In this document: piece after piece, positions 1-8,525 of the stretch | Numbering within the stretch: position 1 is the stretch's first letter | Layout: each line of letters opens with the position of its first letter | NCBI RefSeq assembly: GCF_049860805.1 | Contig: NZ_CP187555.1 | Coordinates: forward strand, 4,650,001 to 4,714,000 | Direction of reading: 5' to 3' | From: Parabacteroides sp900760525 | Lineage (GTDB): Bacteria; Bacteroidota; Bacteroidia; Bacteroidales; Tannerellaceae | DNA: 64,000 nt | Notes under the pieces: model-generated | What the model was told of the DNA's origin: nothing | Databases searched by the model: none | Seen by the model: the letters and a program-made list of their open reading frames with translations, nothing else | Translations under genes and position numbers: made by a program

Positions 1-639
1 ATGGCCAAGGTCTATACCCCCAATACGGAAACCATCCGGGCGCTGCACTCATTTTTCACATTCCGTGATTTATTGGTGAAAATGAAAAATGAAGCATTGG
101 TACATGCCAAAGAACTCCATTCGGTCCTAAAAGGGAATCACGCAACAGATTACATATATCAACATAGCCTGACACAAGTGGATAACTTGAACCGTGAAAT
201 AAAAGATGTGGAAAAGGAAATAATGGATCTGATCAACAGTGAAGAGGAGATCAAAAACAATTATGAGCGTATTACATCCATCAAAGGCGTGGCTTTTGTC
301 AACGCCCTTGCTTTGATCGTTTATACCGAAAACTTCACCTGTTTTGACGATCCGCGCAAGCTGGCCTGCTATGCGGGAGTGGTACCGTTCCAACGAACCT
401 CCGGCTCCAGTGTCAAAAGCAATGCCAAGACAAGTGGATTTGCCAATAAAAAACTAAACACGCTACTCACCCAAGCGGCACGAACCGCTGCCATACATGA
501 TCCAATATTAAGAGAATATTACAGGCGCAAAAGAGAAGAGGGGAAGCATCATAATTTAGTTATAAACAATATTAGAAACAAACTGATACATCGAATCTGT
601 GCATTGGTCAGGAACCAAACTTTCGACCAAACGGCTTAG
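1..639 (+). mobile_element. IS110-family transposase, C-terminal part (5' end outside window)
   Basis: The visible 212 residues hold the coiled-coil linker followed by a Transposase_20-type C-terminal domain (about residues 88-175). Its typical features are ITSIKGV, the GVVPFQRTSGSS segment with the conserved serine, and a trailing basic helix. IS110 transposases are DEDD/serine enzymes of about 320-400 residues. The RuvC-like DEDD half should lie upstream of base 1, so the ATG at position 1 is probably internal. This family includes the Piv DNA invertase and uses a bridge RNA encoded in a noncoding end of the element. No inverted terminal repeats are expected. Family assignment is firm; whether the element is intact cannot be judged here. 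Confidence 0.85.
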
Positions 640-789
640 ATTTTTGCAATATTCTTAATTTGTTTTAAAATCTTTCCGTTTATTTGGTTGGGAACATAGA
701 TTACAATAAGGTCCGTTTTGAGGAAATAATGAGCCTTTTGGGCAATGTGCCAATAGACCAATGGAAGAAAATGTGAACCTATTAAATGA
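640..789. other. Noncoding flank of the IS110 gene
   Basis: This is an AT-rich stretch between the transposase stop and the dispersed repeat, with no credible ORF. It includes a short potential hairpin around 739-754 (TTGGGCA / TGTGCCAA). In IS1111-type members of the family the bridge RNA is encoded downstream of the gene, so this flank is a candidate, but no bridge RNA fold was demonstrated. The exact element end was not located. Confidence 0.3.
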
Positions 790-926
790 TGATTTATGGG
801 TGTGATGGAATGACATCGTTGTCGAAATGATTGTCGTTCTGTAGGGGCAGGTTCTAAACCTGCCCGATATCGACAAATATACATGTTGCAATCGGGCGGG
901 TTTAGAACCCGCCCCTACAGCGACAC
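790..926. repeat. Dispersed hairpin repeat, copy A
   Basis: About 137 bp, nearly identical to 56329-56469. The core has two nested palindromes built on GTAGGGGCAGGTTCTAAAC and its GC-shifted partner near 891-919, which together form one long cruciform. Open frames across it (peptides with RAGLEPAPTE) recur in both copies and are repeat-derived, not genes. A related shorter form lies at 22573-22663. Confidence 0.8.
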
Positions 927-1027
927 CTTAAATATACCGATAAATCATCATTTATGATTCACATCTGGCAAATATTGAATTGGCAATCTGTATCGTGTAG
1001 ATATCGATGTAGCTTATATATAATGTA

Positions 1028-1230
1028 CGCGTATACATTATTCTTACTTTGTAGGGCTTGGTCGTAGTCCATCTGCATATTTCGTAGTTTGTCTTGTAAA
1101 TAAGCATTTTCGTACGAGATAGCTTATATCGTTGATAAGAAAGAATATAGAAAAGGAAAAAATATTAAGGAAAAGGATTGTCGGTTTAAAAGTTATGCGT
1201 ATTTTTGCCAAAAGAAATTCGTACGCATTA
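1028..1230 (+). promoter_or_regulatory. Invertible-type promoter element, locus 1 (ON orientation)
   Basis: This element is homologous to those at 25505-25704 and 60527-60726. The shared block TTGATAAGAAAGAATATAGA (from 1132) is followed by the common promoter at 1178-1207. Here the promoter faces the downstream gene. The right boundary carries TTCGTACGCATTAG (1218-1231). The left partner is degenerate, GCGTATACATTATTC at 1029-1043, but lies at the distance expected for a segment of about 200 bp. Inversion at this copy is therefore less certain than at the other two. Confidence 0.6.
1178..1207 (+). promoter_or_regulatory. Bacteroidetes promoter driving S-layer-like gene 1
   Basis: TTG at 1178-1180, a 19-nt spacer, then TATTTTTG at 1200-1207 match the Bacteroidetes -33/-7 consensus. 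The predicted transcript starts near 1214 and has a leader of about 100 nt. The leader includes ACTTTAGTATTAATATT (1285-1301), which is shared with the other loci. Confidence 0.75.
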
Positions 1231-1313
1231 GTGATTGATTATAAAGTATTGGAAGCGTACATATTATTTGATTGAACTTATTACACTTTAGTATTAATAT
1301 TAAATTTTTGATT

Positions 1314-4300
1314 ATGAACAAAAAGTTTTCTACTCTTGTAGCGGCTTTTGCGCTTACAGCTTTTGCTGGTAATGCTGCAACAACCGCTCAGACAGTTGAC
1401 AAGCTGGACAAGGATGCATTGAAAGGCATGTATCAGTTGCATGATGCAAGCAATAATATGCTTGTAATGCATGGTGACAGTTTGCTCTTAGTTGACGCTG
1501 CAGGTCTTGATACTGTTGGCGTTTCTGCTTCTCTTTGGTGTGTACAGGTTTCAGAACCTGAAAATCAGGGACAAAATCCTATTTTTGACTTTACAAACAA
1601 AAAAACAGGTAAATTCTTGGCTGTATCTGCTGCTGTAGTAGATACAATGAATAAGGACGTGATTTCTGTTCCGATTGTTGCAGGTGTAAATTATCAAGGT
1701 TGGGGATGGTCTAAAACTTATGAAAATAAGTTGGAATCAGCTAAACCTATGTATACCTACATTGATAAAGATTCTGTTGTCTATTTGACTACTGATGGTA
1801 CAGATAACAATCATGTAAGATTAGTTAAAACTGGTGCTGATAAGATTGGTTCAACTTCTGCTCCAATTAACAATGCGATTGCTTTCACATTGAAAACAGC
1901 TGCTGACGTAGTATTGACAGCTCCTGAAATCAATGCTTACTTGGCAGGAAATAAGGATGTTTTGAAATTTGATCCTGATTACAAAGGAACTGAATCTTTA
2001 AAGAATCCGTTTAGTACAGTTGCTTTCCGTGTTGACTCTGTTAATGGTTTCGCAGGAACAACCACTGCAGATGATTATGGTTTCATGTTTGTAAAGGCAA
2101 AGGCTGATTCTTCTTATTTGCGTGTTGATACAGCTTGGGCTAATGCAAGTGGCGAAAAGTTCTTGAAGTTTGATTGGATGAAGAAAGATGCAAATTATGC
2201 AGGAACAACAAAAGATTCTTTGTTATCTACTAATAATAAATTGAAGAATCAATATAAGTTTAAATTTACTTATAGTCCTTCTGTTGATAGCGTATTTATT
2301 CAAGTACAGGAAGCTACATTTAAACCTGAAACTGTTAAATGGTGGAGCGATATTACGGCAGCTACAGATGTAAAGAAATATGCAACTAATCCTGACACAC
2401 TGTTTGTTAAACTTCAGGATTTGATTGAAGGTGAAACTCGTATTGTAACAATCGGTAAACCGGCTATCAATACAAAGATTTCCTTCGGTGTAACAACTTG
2501 TGTTGCTGCTGACGATCTGTCTAAATCTGTTGCTGATGGTGTTTATTACATCAAAAACAACAAAGGCCAGTATCTGACTTCTCCTCTGGATAAGAATGGT
2601 AAAGCAATGCAGTGGGTAACAGTTGAAGAAGAAAGTAGAGATGTTGCTCACATGCCGGCATTCCAGTGGATCGTTTTGAAAGATCAGACAAATCCGAAGT
2701 TTGCTGAAACATCTCCGATCTCTATTTATAACCGTGAATTTGCAACTGCAAAGAACATGGCTAACGCAAGTCAGAAAGCTATCCAGCTGTATAAGGCCGT
2801 AGGTGGTACTAAATATTATGCTAATGTTGCTTCTATTTTAGGTCAGCCTGTTGACTCTTTGACATTTGATCTGGTTCCGGAAGCAAGTGTAAAAGATAGT
2901 TTGCTGGGTTATAAGAACATCGAAGAAAAAGATTTGATGATTTATAAATATCAGTTCAACTATTTCCATAGCTTCAATGCTGATAAGTTTGTTGCTGTAG
3001 CAAAAGACTCTATCCTGGGTGCAAATAATGAAAAGGGTGCACAGTTCTCATTGTTGAATGGTGACATTCAGTCATTTGGTTATGCTGTAACAAAAGACAT
3101 TCAGAAGAGAATTGAAGGTTTGAAACAGCTTTACAGAACAGAGTATCGTGTTGTTTTAGGCAAAGACTCTTTAGTTAATGCTAAGAATGACTACTATGCT
3201 GTTGGTGCTGGTAATTACAATGGCGGTCTTGCTCCTTACTATCAGAATGTAGATAGCTTCTACTTCAAAGAAAATAATCATTATGATGGCAAGCATTTCT
3301 ATGCTATCGTTCGTGCTCAGGCTGATACAATCGGTGATGTACGTGTAGGTGTTGACGATCAGGTATTGTCATTGTTATTGAAAGTTCAGTCTTTGACTGA
3401 TGAAACTCGTGTTTCTTCTTTTGCTATCGAACGTGACGAAGAACCGTTGTATCGTCGCTTCAATAATGCAGCTCTGAATGAAAGCGTAAAAGATGGTCCT
3501 GACAGCTTACGTTTCTACGAAAGTGTTCGTAAAGAATATCTGATGGATGAAAACAACCGTGAAGGTGGTTTGATGGATGCAAATGTGAACTACTTAGGTA
3601 TGTGGACCGCTGATAAAGCAACAGGTCTGGCATTCCGTATTGATACAGCTTGGGTGACTCGTGGTGCTGGTTATATCAAACCGCAATATCTGGTTTCTGT
3701 AAATCGTAATGATTTTGCAGGCAAAGAAGGTACTCCTTGTCAAGAAGATGGTCCGCATATCCGTCCTGACGGAACTGTAACAACAGATCCTATGGAATGT
3801 AAGCATGCTCATCAGGGTGTTCCTGCATTTGAAAGAGGTAAATATTTGGTAAGTTTCGCTGATTCTTTGGCATTGTCTAAGAATGACAAACCGTATGCTG
3901 ATAGCAAGAATGGTTACACTCGTGTAGGTTTTGTTGAAGGTATCCGTATGGCTGATACATTGTGGATTCTGCCGGCTGATTTCAAAGCTCTGGAAAATGA
4001 AAAGATCGACTTCGCTGCTTTGAACGCTGCAAATAAAGCTCTTGTTGATGCAGGTAAGACTGGATTCAAGAATATCTTATCTGGTGATCAGCATAAGAAT
4101 TATACTTGGTCATTCCGCTATTTGTCTCCTGAATTGGCTTCAAACAATCAGGTAACTAAAGAAGGTGAAGCTAACCGCTTCTTGATCGAATCTATGAGTG
4201 CAGACAATACTGATTCTAAGAATTGGATTGCTCCTGAAAAGGCACAGTGGTTGAAGATCCAGAATGGTTGTGTAGTTCTGACTCGCCCGACTGCTACATT

Positions 4301-4598
4301 TAACGATGCAGCTCTGGGTGTTGACGGTGCTCTTCGTTTCAACGTTGAAAACAAAGAAAACGATGAATTGGCTACCGACAACGAAACTATCGCAACATCT
4401 GAAGTAGCCGTTATCGCTCAGGAAGGTGCTGTAAGAATCGCTAACGCTGAAGGCAAGAAAGTTGTTATCACTAACATCTTAGGCCAGGTAGTTGCTAACA
4501 CAGTTATCACTTCAAGCGACGCTGTAATCGCTGCTCCTCAGGGTGTAGTTGTAGTTGCTGTTGAAGGCGAAGAAGCTGTAAAAGCTATCGTTAAATAA
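1314..4598 (+). CDS. S-layer-like secreted protein 1 with DUF6383/T9SS-type C-terminal domain
   Basis: This is a predicted cell-surface structural protein of 1094 residues. The start at 1314 (MNKKFSTLVAAF) matches the N-termini of the paralogues at 25819 and 60422; an upstream in-frame ATG at 1272 would only add 14 unlikely residues. A signal peptide covers about residues 1-25. The last 70 residues form a beta-rich domain with NILGQVVANT and end in EGEEAVKAIVK, like type IX secretion sorting domains. About 19 D(S/T)(A/I/L/V/M/T) O-glycosylation sequons are visible. The central region resembles gene 3 (YLVSFADSLAL against YMVSYNDSIVA). Codons are AT-richer than in the adjacent dcw genes. The S-layer role is inferred from size, signals and family resemblance. 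Confidence 0.75.
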   Translation: MNKKFSTLVAAFALTAFAGNAATTAQTVDKLDKDALKGMYQLHDASNNMLVMHGDSLLLVDAAGLDTVGVSASLWCVQVSEPENQGQNPIFDFTNKKTGKFLAVSAAVVDTMNKDVISVPIVAGVNYQGWGWSKTYENKLESAKPMYTYIDKDSVVYLTTDGTDNNHVRLVKTGADKIGSTSAPINNAIAFTLKTAADVVLTAPEINAYLAGNKDVLKFDPDYKGTESLKNPFSTVAFRVDSVNGFAGTTTADDYGFMFVKAKADSSYLRVDTAWANASGEKFLKFDWMKKDANYAGTTKDSLLSTNNKLKNQYKFKFTYSPSVDSVFIQVQEATFKPETVKWWSDITAATDVKKYATNPDTLFVKLQDLIEGETRIVTIGKPAINTKISFGVTTCVAADDLSKSVADGVYYIKNNKGQYLTSPLDKNGKAMQWVTVEEESRDVAHMPAFQWIVLKDQTNPKFAETSPISIYNREFATAKNMANASQKAIQLYKAVGGTKYYANVASILGQPVDSLTFDLVPEASVKDSLLGYKNIEEKDLMIYKYQFNYFHSFNADKFVAVAKDSILGANNEKGAQFSLLNGDIQSFGYAVTKDIQKRIEGLKQLYRTEYRVVLGKDSLVNAKNDYYAVGAGNYNGGLAPYYQNVDSFYFKENNHYDGKHFYAIVRAQADTIGDVRVGVDDQVLSLLLKVQSLTDETRVSSFAIERDEEPLYRRFNNAALNESVKDGPDSLRFYESVRKEYLMDENNREGGLMDANVNYLGMWTADKATGLAFRIDTAWVTRGAGYIKPQYLVSVNRNDFAGKEGTPCQEDGPHIRPDGTVTTDPMECKHAHQGVPAFERGKYLVSFADSLALSKNDKPYADSKNGYTRVGFVEGIRMADTLWILPADFKALENEKIDFAALNAANKALVDAGKTGFKNILSGDQHKNYTWSFRYLSPELASNNQVTKEGEANRFLIESMSADNTDSKNWIAPEKAQWLKIQNGCVVLTRPTATFNDAALGVDGALRFNVENKENDELATDNETIATSEVAVIAQEGAVRIANAEGKKVVITNILGQVVANTVITSSDAVIAAPQGVVVVAVEGEEAVKAIVK

Positions 4599-4668
4599 TT
4601 CGATGCATTTATAATTAAATAAATCAACTGCTCTTCTTCTCGTGAGAAAAGAGGGCAGGAAAACAAAC

Positions 4669-4704
4669 AAGCCTTTCCGGTAGAAATATCGGAGAGGCTT
4701 TTTG
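4669..4704 (+). terminator. Rho-independent terminator after S-layer-like gene 1
   Basis: The stem AAGCCTTTCCG (4669-4679) pairs with CGGAGAGGCTT (4690-4700) and is followed by a T run. It lies 70 bp after the stop codon. Confidence 0.75.
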
Positions 4705-5013
4705 TGCATATATATGAGTGATATGATCGGGAAGATTTGAAGATAATAGGAGAGGCTCATCTTCCGGAGAATGCGATATTTGAAAACAATCCTGTATAAT
4801 CGTCCAAATATGCGATTCTGACAGGGTTTAGGGACGCCATAATATAACTATTTATCTGACCTGTTGAAAACTTTTTGTTACTTTTCTCTTATATTTCTTG
4901 GCGGTTAAATTAGGAAATGTGTACTTTTACCCTCCGATAGGGTGATGTATGTGCTAATCAACCAACTACAGGCCCTTATTTTAAGGAAAAGTTTAACATG
5001 AAGTAGCGAAGAA
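4705..5013 (+). promoter_or_regulatory. Intergenic region before the dcw cluster, tentative rsmH promoter
   Basis: No gene is seen here, and mraZ, which often precedes rsmH, is absent. A tentative promoter is TTG at 4898-4900, a 21-nt spacer and TACTTTTA at 4922-4929. A small hairpin follows (ACCCTCCGATAGGGT, 4929-4943). The promoter match is imperfect at its last base. Confidence 0.35.
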
Positions 5014-5946
5014 ATGGAAGAAAAAGAAGTCTGTTATCATGTGCCGGTAATGCTTCATGAGAGTTTGGAAGGTTTAGACATTCAACCCTCCGGAGTGTAT
5101 GTCGATGTCACCTTTGGCGGTGGCGGGCATTCCCGGGAGATATTGAACCGGCTGGATAACGAAGGGGAACTTTATGGGTTTGATCAGGATGCCGATGCTG
5201 AAAACAATATTCCGGCAGATCCTCGCTTTGTCTTTGTCCGTAGTAATTTCCGTTACTTATATAACTTTATGCGCTATCATGGTGTAGCGGGCGAGGTCGA
5301 TGGGCTGTTGGCAGACCTGGGCGTTTCTTCCCATCATTTTGATGACAAGGACCGCGGGTTTTCCTTCCGTTTCGACGGAGCGTTGGATATGAGGATGAAT
5401 ACCCGTGCGGGGCTGACTGCTGCGGATATTGTCAATACATATACCGAAGAACAATTGGCCGACCTGTTCTATCTTTACGGAGAGTTGAAAGTGGCGCGTA
5501 AGTTGGCATCTGTGTTGGTGCGCAGCCGGGAAACAAAGAAGATAGAAACAATCGCCGACTTTTTGGAAGTGATAAAGCCCTTTACGGGAAAAGATAAGGA
5601 GAAGAAATTCTTGGCACAGGTATTTCAGGCATTGCGTATCGAAGTAAATGATGAAATGCGTGCCTTGCGCGAGATGTTGCAACAAACGTTGCAAGTGTTG
5701 AAACCCGGAGGCCGTCTGGTTGTTATCACCTACCATTCGTTGGAAGACCGGTTGGTGAAGAACTTCCTGAAGACGGGAAACTTTGAAGGGAAAATGGAAA
5801 AGGATTTCTTTGGAAATGTCAAATCCCCGTTTCGTTTGGTAAACAATAAGGTGATTGTTCCGTCGGACGAGGAGATCGAACGGAATCCCCGCTCCCGGAG
5901 TGCAAAATTAAGAATTGCGGAGTTGAATAATGAACATAAAGTCTAA
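5014..5946 (+). CDS. rsmH: 16S rRNA (cytosine1402-N4)-methyltransferase RsmH
   Basis: This 310-residue enzyme methylates N4 of C1402 in the ribosomal P site using S-adenosylmethionine. It starts with HVPVMLHESLEGL, followed by the SAM loop VDVTFGGGGHSREIL (about residues 30-44). Further signatures are LLADLGVSSHHFDD, RGFSFRFDGALDMRMN and HSLEDRLVKNF. Length is normal for the family. It is the first gene of the dcw cluster. The following ftsL-like gene starts 27 bp downstream, so co-transcription is likely. Confidence 0.97.
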   Translation: MEEKEVCYHVPVMLHESLEGLDIQPSGVYVDVTFGGGGHSREILNRLDNEGELYGFDQDADAENNIPADPRFVFVRSNFRYLYNFMRYHGVAGEVDGLLADLGVSSHHFDDKDRGFSFRFDGALDMRMNTRAGLTAADIVNTYTEEQLADLFYLYGELKVARKLASVLVRSRETKKIETIADFLEVIKPFTGKDKEKKFLAQVFQALRIEVNDEMRALREMLQQTLQVLKPGGRLVVITYHSLEDRLVKNFLKTGNFEGKMEKDFFGNVKSPFRLVNNKVIVPSDEEIERNPRSRSAKLRIAELNNEHKV

Positions 5947-5973
5947 TGACTTTCAACTTTCAACTGAAAAAGT

Positions 5974-6324
5974 ATGGCAGTGGAAACGAAACAAAAGAAA
6001 AAGAAGAAGGAGAATCGTTTCTCTTTTTTGTATATATTGGGCGGTGGGATCCTGAAGGAAGATTTCATTGTCAAGCATACGAAGATGATCGTACTTGTTG
6101 TCGTGCTGATATTCGTATTTATCGGTAACCGGTATGTCTGTATGCAACGGTTGCGCGAGATCGACCGTTTGCAACAACAACTGCGTGATGTGCGTTTCGA
6201 GGCGTTGTCCATTTCTTCGGAACTGACAGGCAATAGCCGCCAGTCGCAGATCGAACTATTGATAGAAGAACAGGGTATAGAATTGGAAGCGGCGAAAAAC
6301 CCGCCGTATGAATTGTATAAGTAA
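5974..6324 (+). CDS. ftsL: FtsL-like cell division protein
   Basis: This is a small bitopic protein of 116 residues. It has a Lys-rich cytoplasmic N-terminus (residues 1-15), a single transmembrane helix at about 38-57, and a periplasmic coiled coil rich in Arg, Leu and Gln (RLREIDRLQQQL). That layout and its place between rsmH and ftsI fit the Bacteroidetes FtsL-like family, a partner of FtsQ and FtsB in the divisome. Sequence similarity within FtsL proteins is low, so the call rests on architecture and synteny. Confidence 0.8.
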   Translation: MAVETKQKKKKKENRFSFLYILGGGILKEDFIVKHTKMIVLVVVLIFVFIGNRYVCMQRLREIDRLQQQLRDVRFEALSISSELTGNSRQSQIELLIEEQGIELEAAKNPPYELYK

Positions 6325-6326
6325 AG

Positions 6327-8522
6327 ATGGCTGAAGAGATCGAATCAAAAGAACAAGCTCCTAAGAGTAACCGGATTTTATTCTGTTACTTCTTTATCGT
6401 GCTGTTGCTCGGATTAGTAGCAATAGGCATCTTGGTGCGTGCCTGCGATACGGCTTTTGTGGAAAGGGAGACTTGGATGAAGGTGGCCGAGAGCCAGAAG
6501 CGTCCGAACCGCCTGATCTATCCCAGCCGTGGGAATATCTATTCTTCCGATGGCAAGTTGATGGCGACCAGTGTGCCTTGTTTTTATCTGTATATCGATT
6601 TTAATGCAGACTGCTATACCCACTCGACCAAGACTTGGAACAGCCTGGATACGCTTTTGAAAAGTAAGCGTGACGGGATCGATTCCCTTTCCATTTACCT
6701 TTCCCGCAAATTGAAAGACAGGACACCTGCCGGATATAAGAATTATCTGCTGAATGGTTTGAAGAAGAAGAGCCGCCAGTTCCCCGTTTGCGACGGTAAA
6801 GTTTCCTATTCCGATTTGAAAGAAATAAAGAAATTCCCCTTCTTCCGTTTGGGACGGTTCAAGAGCGGTTTCTATACCCGGGAGATGGTCGAGCGGCAGA
6901 AACCGTTCGGCACATTGGCATCCCGTACGATTGGCGATACGTTCCGTGATATCGACCCGAAGACCGGGTTGACCAAAGGAAAGAACGGGTTGGAATTACA
7001 ATACGATACGTTGCTTCACGGTGTGGCCGGCCTGAATTCCGTGCGCCGTGTGGGAGGCGGATGGACGAATGTCGTGGAAGTGGAGCCGGTGGAAGGAATG
7101 GATATCCGCACGACGATCGACATCAATATCCAGGATATAGCCGAGAAGTCGTTGCTCGATATGTTGAAAAAGATCGATGCCGCATCGGGTACGGCTGTCG
7201 TAATGGAAGTCGCGACAGGCGAAGTGAAGGCTATTACCAATATGGGACGTATCCGTGAAGGCGTTTACGGCGAGGATACGAACCATGCCGTGGCGGATGA
7301 AACGGAGCCCGGCTCGACCTTTAAAGTCGCATCCATTATGGTTGCGCTTGAAGACGGTGTCTGCCAGCCTAGTGATACGGTAGACGTCGGTAACGGTATT
7401 TATATGTATAAAGGGGCCCGTATGACGGACCATAATAATAATAAAGGCGGTTATGGCCGTATCTCGGTGGAACAGGCAATCTGGTTTTCATCCAATATCG
7501 GGGTTGCCAAGACAATCCTGAAAGGATATGAGAAGAATCCGACTAAATATGTGGAAGGGCTTTACCGTCTCGGTTTGAATGAAAACCTGCATCTGGAGAT
7601 TCCCGGAGCCGGCCGTGCTAAAATCCGCCGGCCGGACGATACGGTGCGCTACTGGTCGAAGACTGCTTTGCCGTGGATGTCTTTCGGATATGAGACCCAG
7701 ATCCCGCCGATCTATACGCTTGCTTTCTATAATGCGATTGCCAACAACGGCAAGATGGTGCGTCCGATTTTTACAAAAGAAATCATGCACAACGGCAAGA
7801 CCGTGCAGAGCTTTTCTACCGAAGTGGTGCGCGAATCCATCTGTTCGGAACGTACGTTGAATATCATTAAAGATATGTTGTTGGGCGTAGTGGAGAAAGG
7901 TACCGGTAAGGCGGTCCATTCCGACTTTGTCCGTATTGCCGGTAAGACCGGTACGGCTCAGATCGCTTCGGGTGGGGTCTATAAGAAGGCAGGCCACCAG
8001 GTCGCCTTCTGCGGCTATTTCCCTGCCGACGAACCGAAATATTCCTGTATCGTCGTGATCCGCCAGCCGCGCAACGGCTATCCTTCGGGCGGTACGATGT
8101 CAGGCGGCGTAGTGAAGGCGATAGCCGAGAAGGTATATGCCAGCCATATGTCTTTCGATATCCGGGAGATGGAGAAGGATTCATTGGCCGTAGTGTTGCC
8201 GCAACCGAAAGCTGGTGAACGGGATGCGCTGGAATATGTTTTGGATAAACTCGATATAGAGGCCGATAACGATAGTATCGAAACCAGATGGGTGACCGCT
8301 AAGCGTGAAGATGGCAGGGAAGATGTGAAACTGAAAGATATCCCTATCCGGGAAGGATTGGTGCCGAATGTGGTCGGCATGGGTGCGAAAGACGCCGTTT
8401 ATCTGTTGGAAAGCGCCGGGTTACAAGCTTCGTTGAATGGTATGGGACGTGTATCTTCTCAATCCATATCTCCCGGTTCACGGGTTTCGAAAGGACAAAC
8501 CGTTTCATTAACATTAAAATAG
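6327..8522 (+). CDS. ftsI: Penicillin-binding protein FtsI (PBP3-type transpeptidase) with PASTA domain
   Basis: This septal peptidoglycan transpeptidase has 731 residues. An N-terminal membrane anchor lies at about 18-38, followed by the dimerisation domain. The transpeptidase motifs are complete: STFK with nucleophile S330, SSN at 388-390 and KTGT at 540-543. A C-terminal PASTA-like domain starts near residue 675 (VPNVVGMGAKDAVYLLE) and accounts for the extra length over the E. coli enzyme. The start codon lies 2 bp after the ftsL stop, implying translational coupling. It partners FtsW in septal wall synthesis. Confidence 0.96.
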   Translation: MAEEIESKEQAPKSNRILFCYFFIVLLLGLVAIGILVRACDTAFVERETWMKVAESQKRPNRLIYPSRGNIYSSDGKLMATSVPCFYLYIDFNADCYTHSTKTWNSLDTLLKSKRDGIDSLSIYLSRKLKDRTPAGYKNYLLNGLKKKSRQFPVCDGKVSYSDLKEIKKFPFFRLGRFKSGFYTREMVERQKPFGTLASRTIGDTFRDIDPKTGLTKGKNGLELQYDTLLHGVAGLNSVRRVGGGWTNVVEVEPVEGMDIRTTIDINIQDIAEKSLLDMLKKIDAASGTAVVMEVATGEVKAITNMGRIREGVYGEDTNHAVADETEPGSTFKVASIMVALEDGVCQPSDTVDVGNGIYMYKGARMTDHNNNKGGYGRISVEQAIWFSSNIGVAKTILKGYEKNPTKYVEGLYRLGLNENLHLEIPGAGRAKIRRPDDTVRYWSKTALPWMSFGYETQIPPIYTLAFYNAIANNGKMVRPIFTKEIMHNGKTVQSFSTEVVRESICSERTLNIIKDMLLGVVEKGTGKAVHSDFVRIAGKTGTAQIASGGVYKKAGHQVAFCGYFPADEPKYSCIVVIRQPRNGYPSGGTMSGGVVKAIAEKVYASHMSFDIREMEKDSLAVVLPQPKAGERDALEYVLDKLDIEADNDSIETRWVTAKREDGREDVKLKDIPIREGLVPNVVGMGAKDAVYLLESAGLQASLNGMGRVSSQSISPGSRVSKGQTVSLTLK

Positions 8523-8525
8523 GCT

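Noticed and set aside
1..639. IS110-type protein as the dedicated invertase of the promoter switches
   Set aside because: The family link to Piv is real, but the protein looks like ordinary insertion-sequence transposase and the switch arms do not resemble IS110 targets that I know.
636..891. Open frames with RAGLEPAPTE on the minus strand, also at 56218-56593
   Set aside because: Both come from the dispersed hairpin repeat and exist in several frames; no start signal or family supports a gene.
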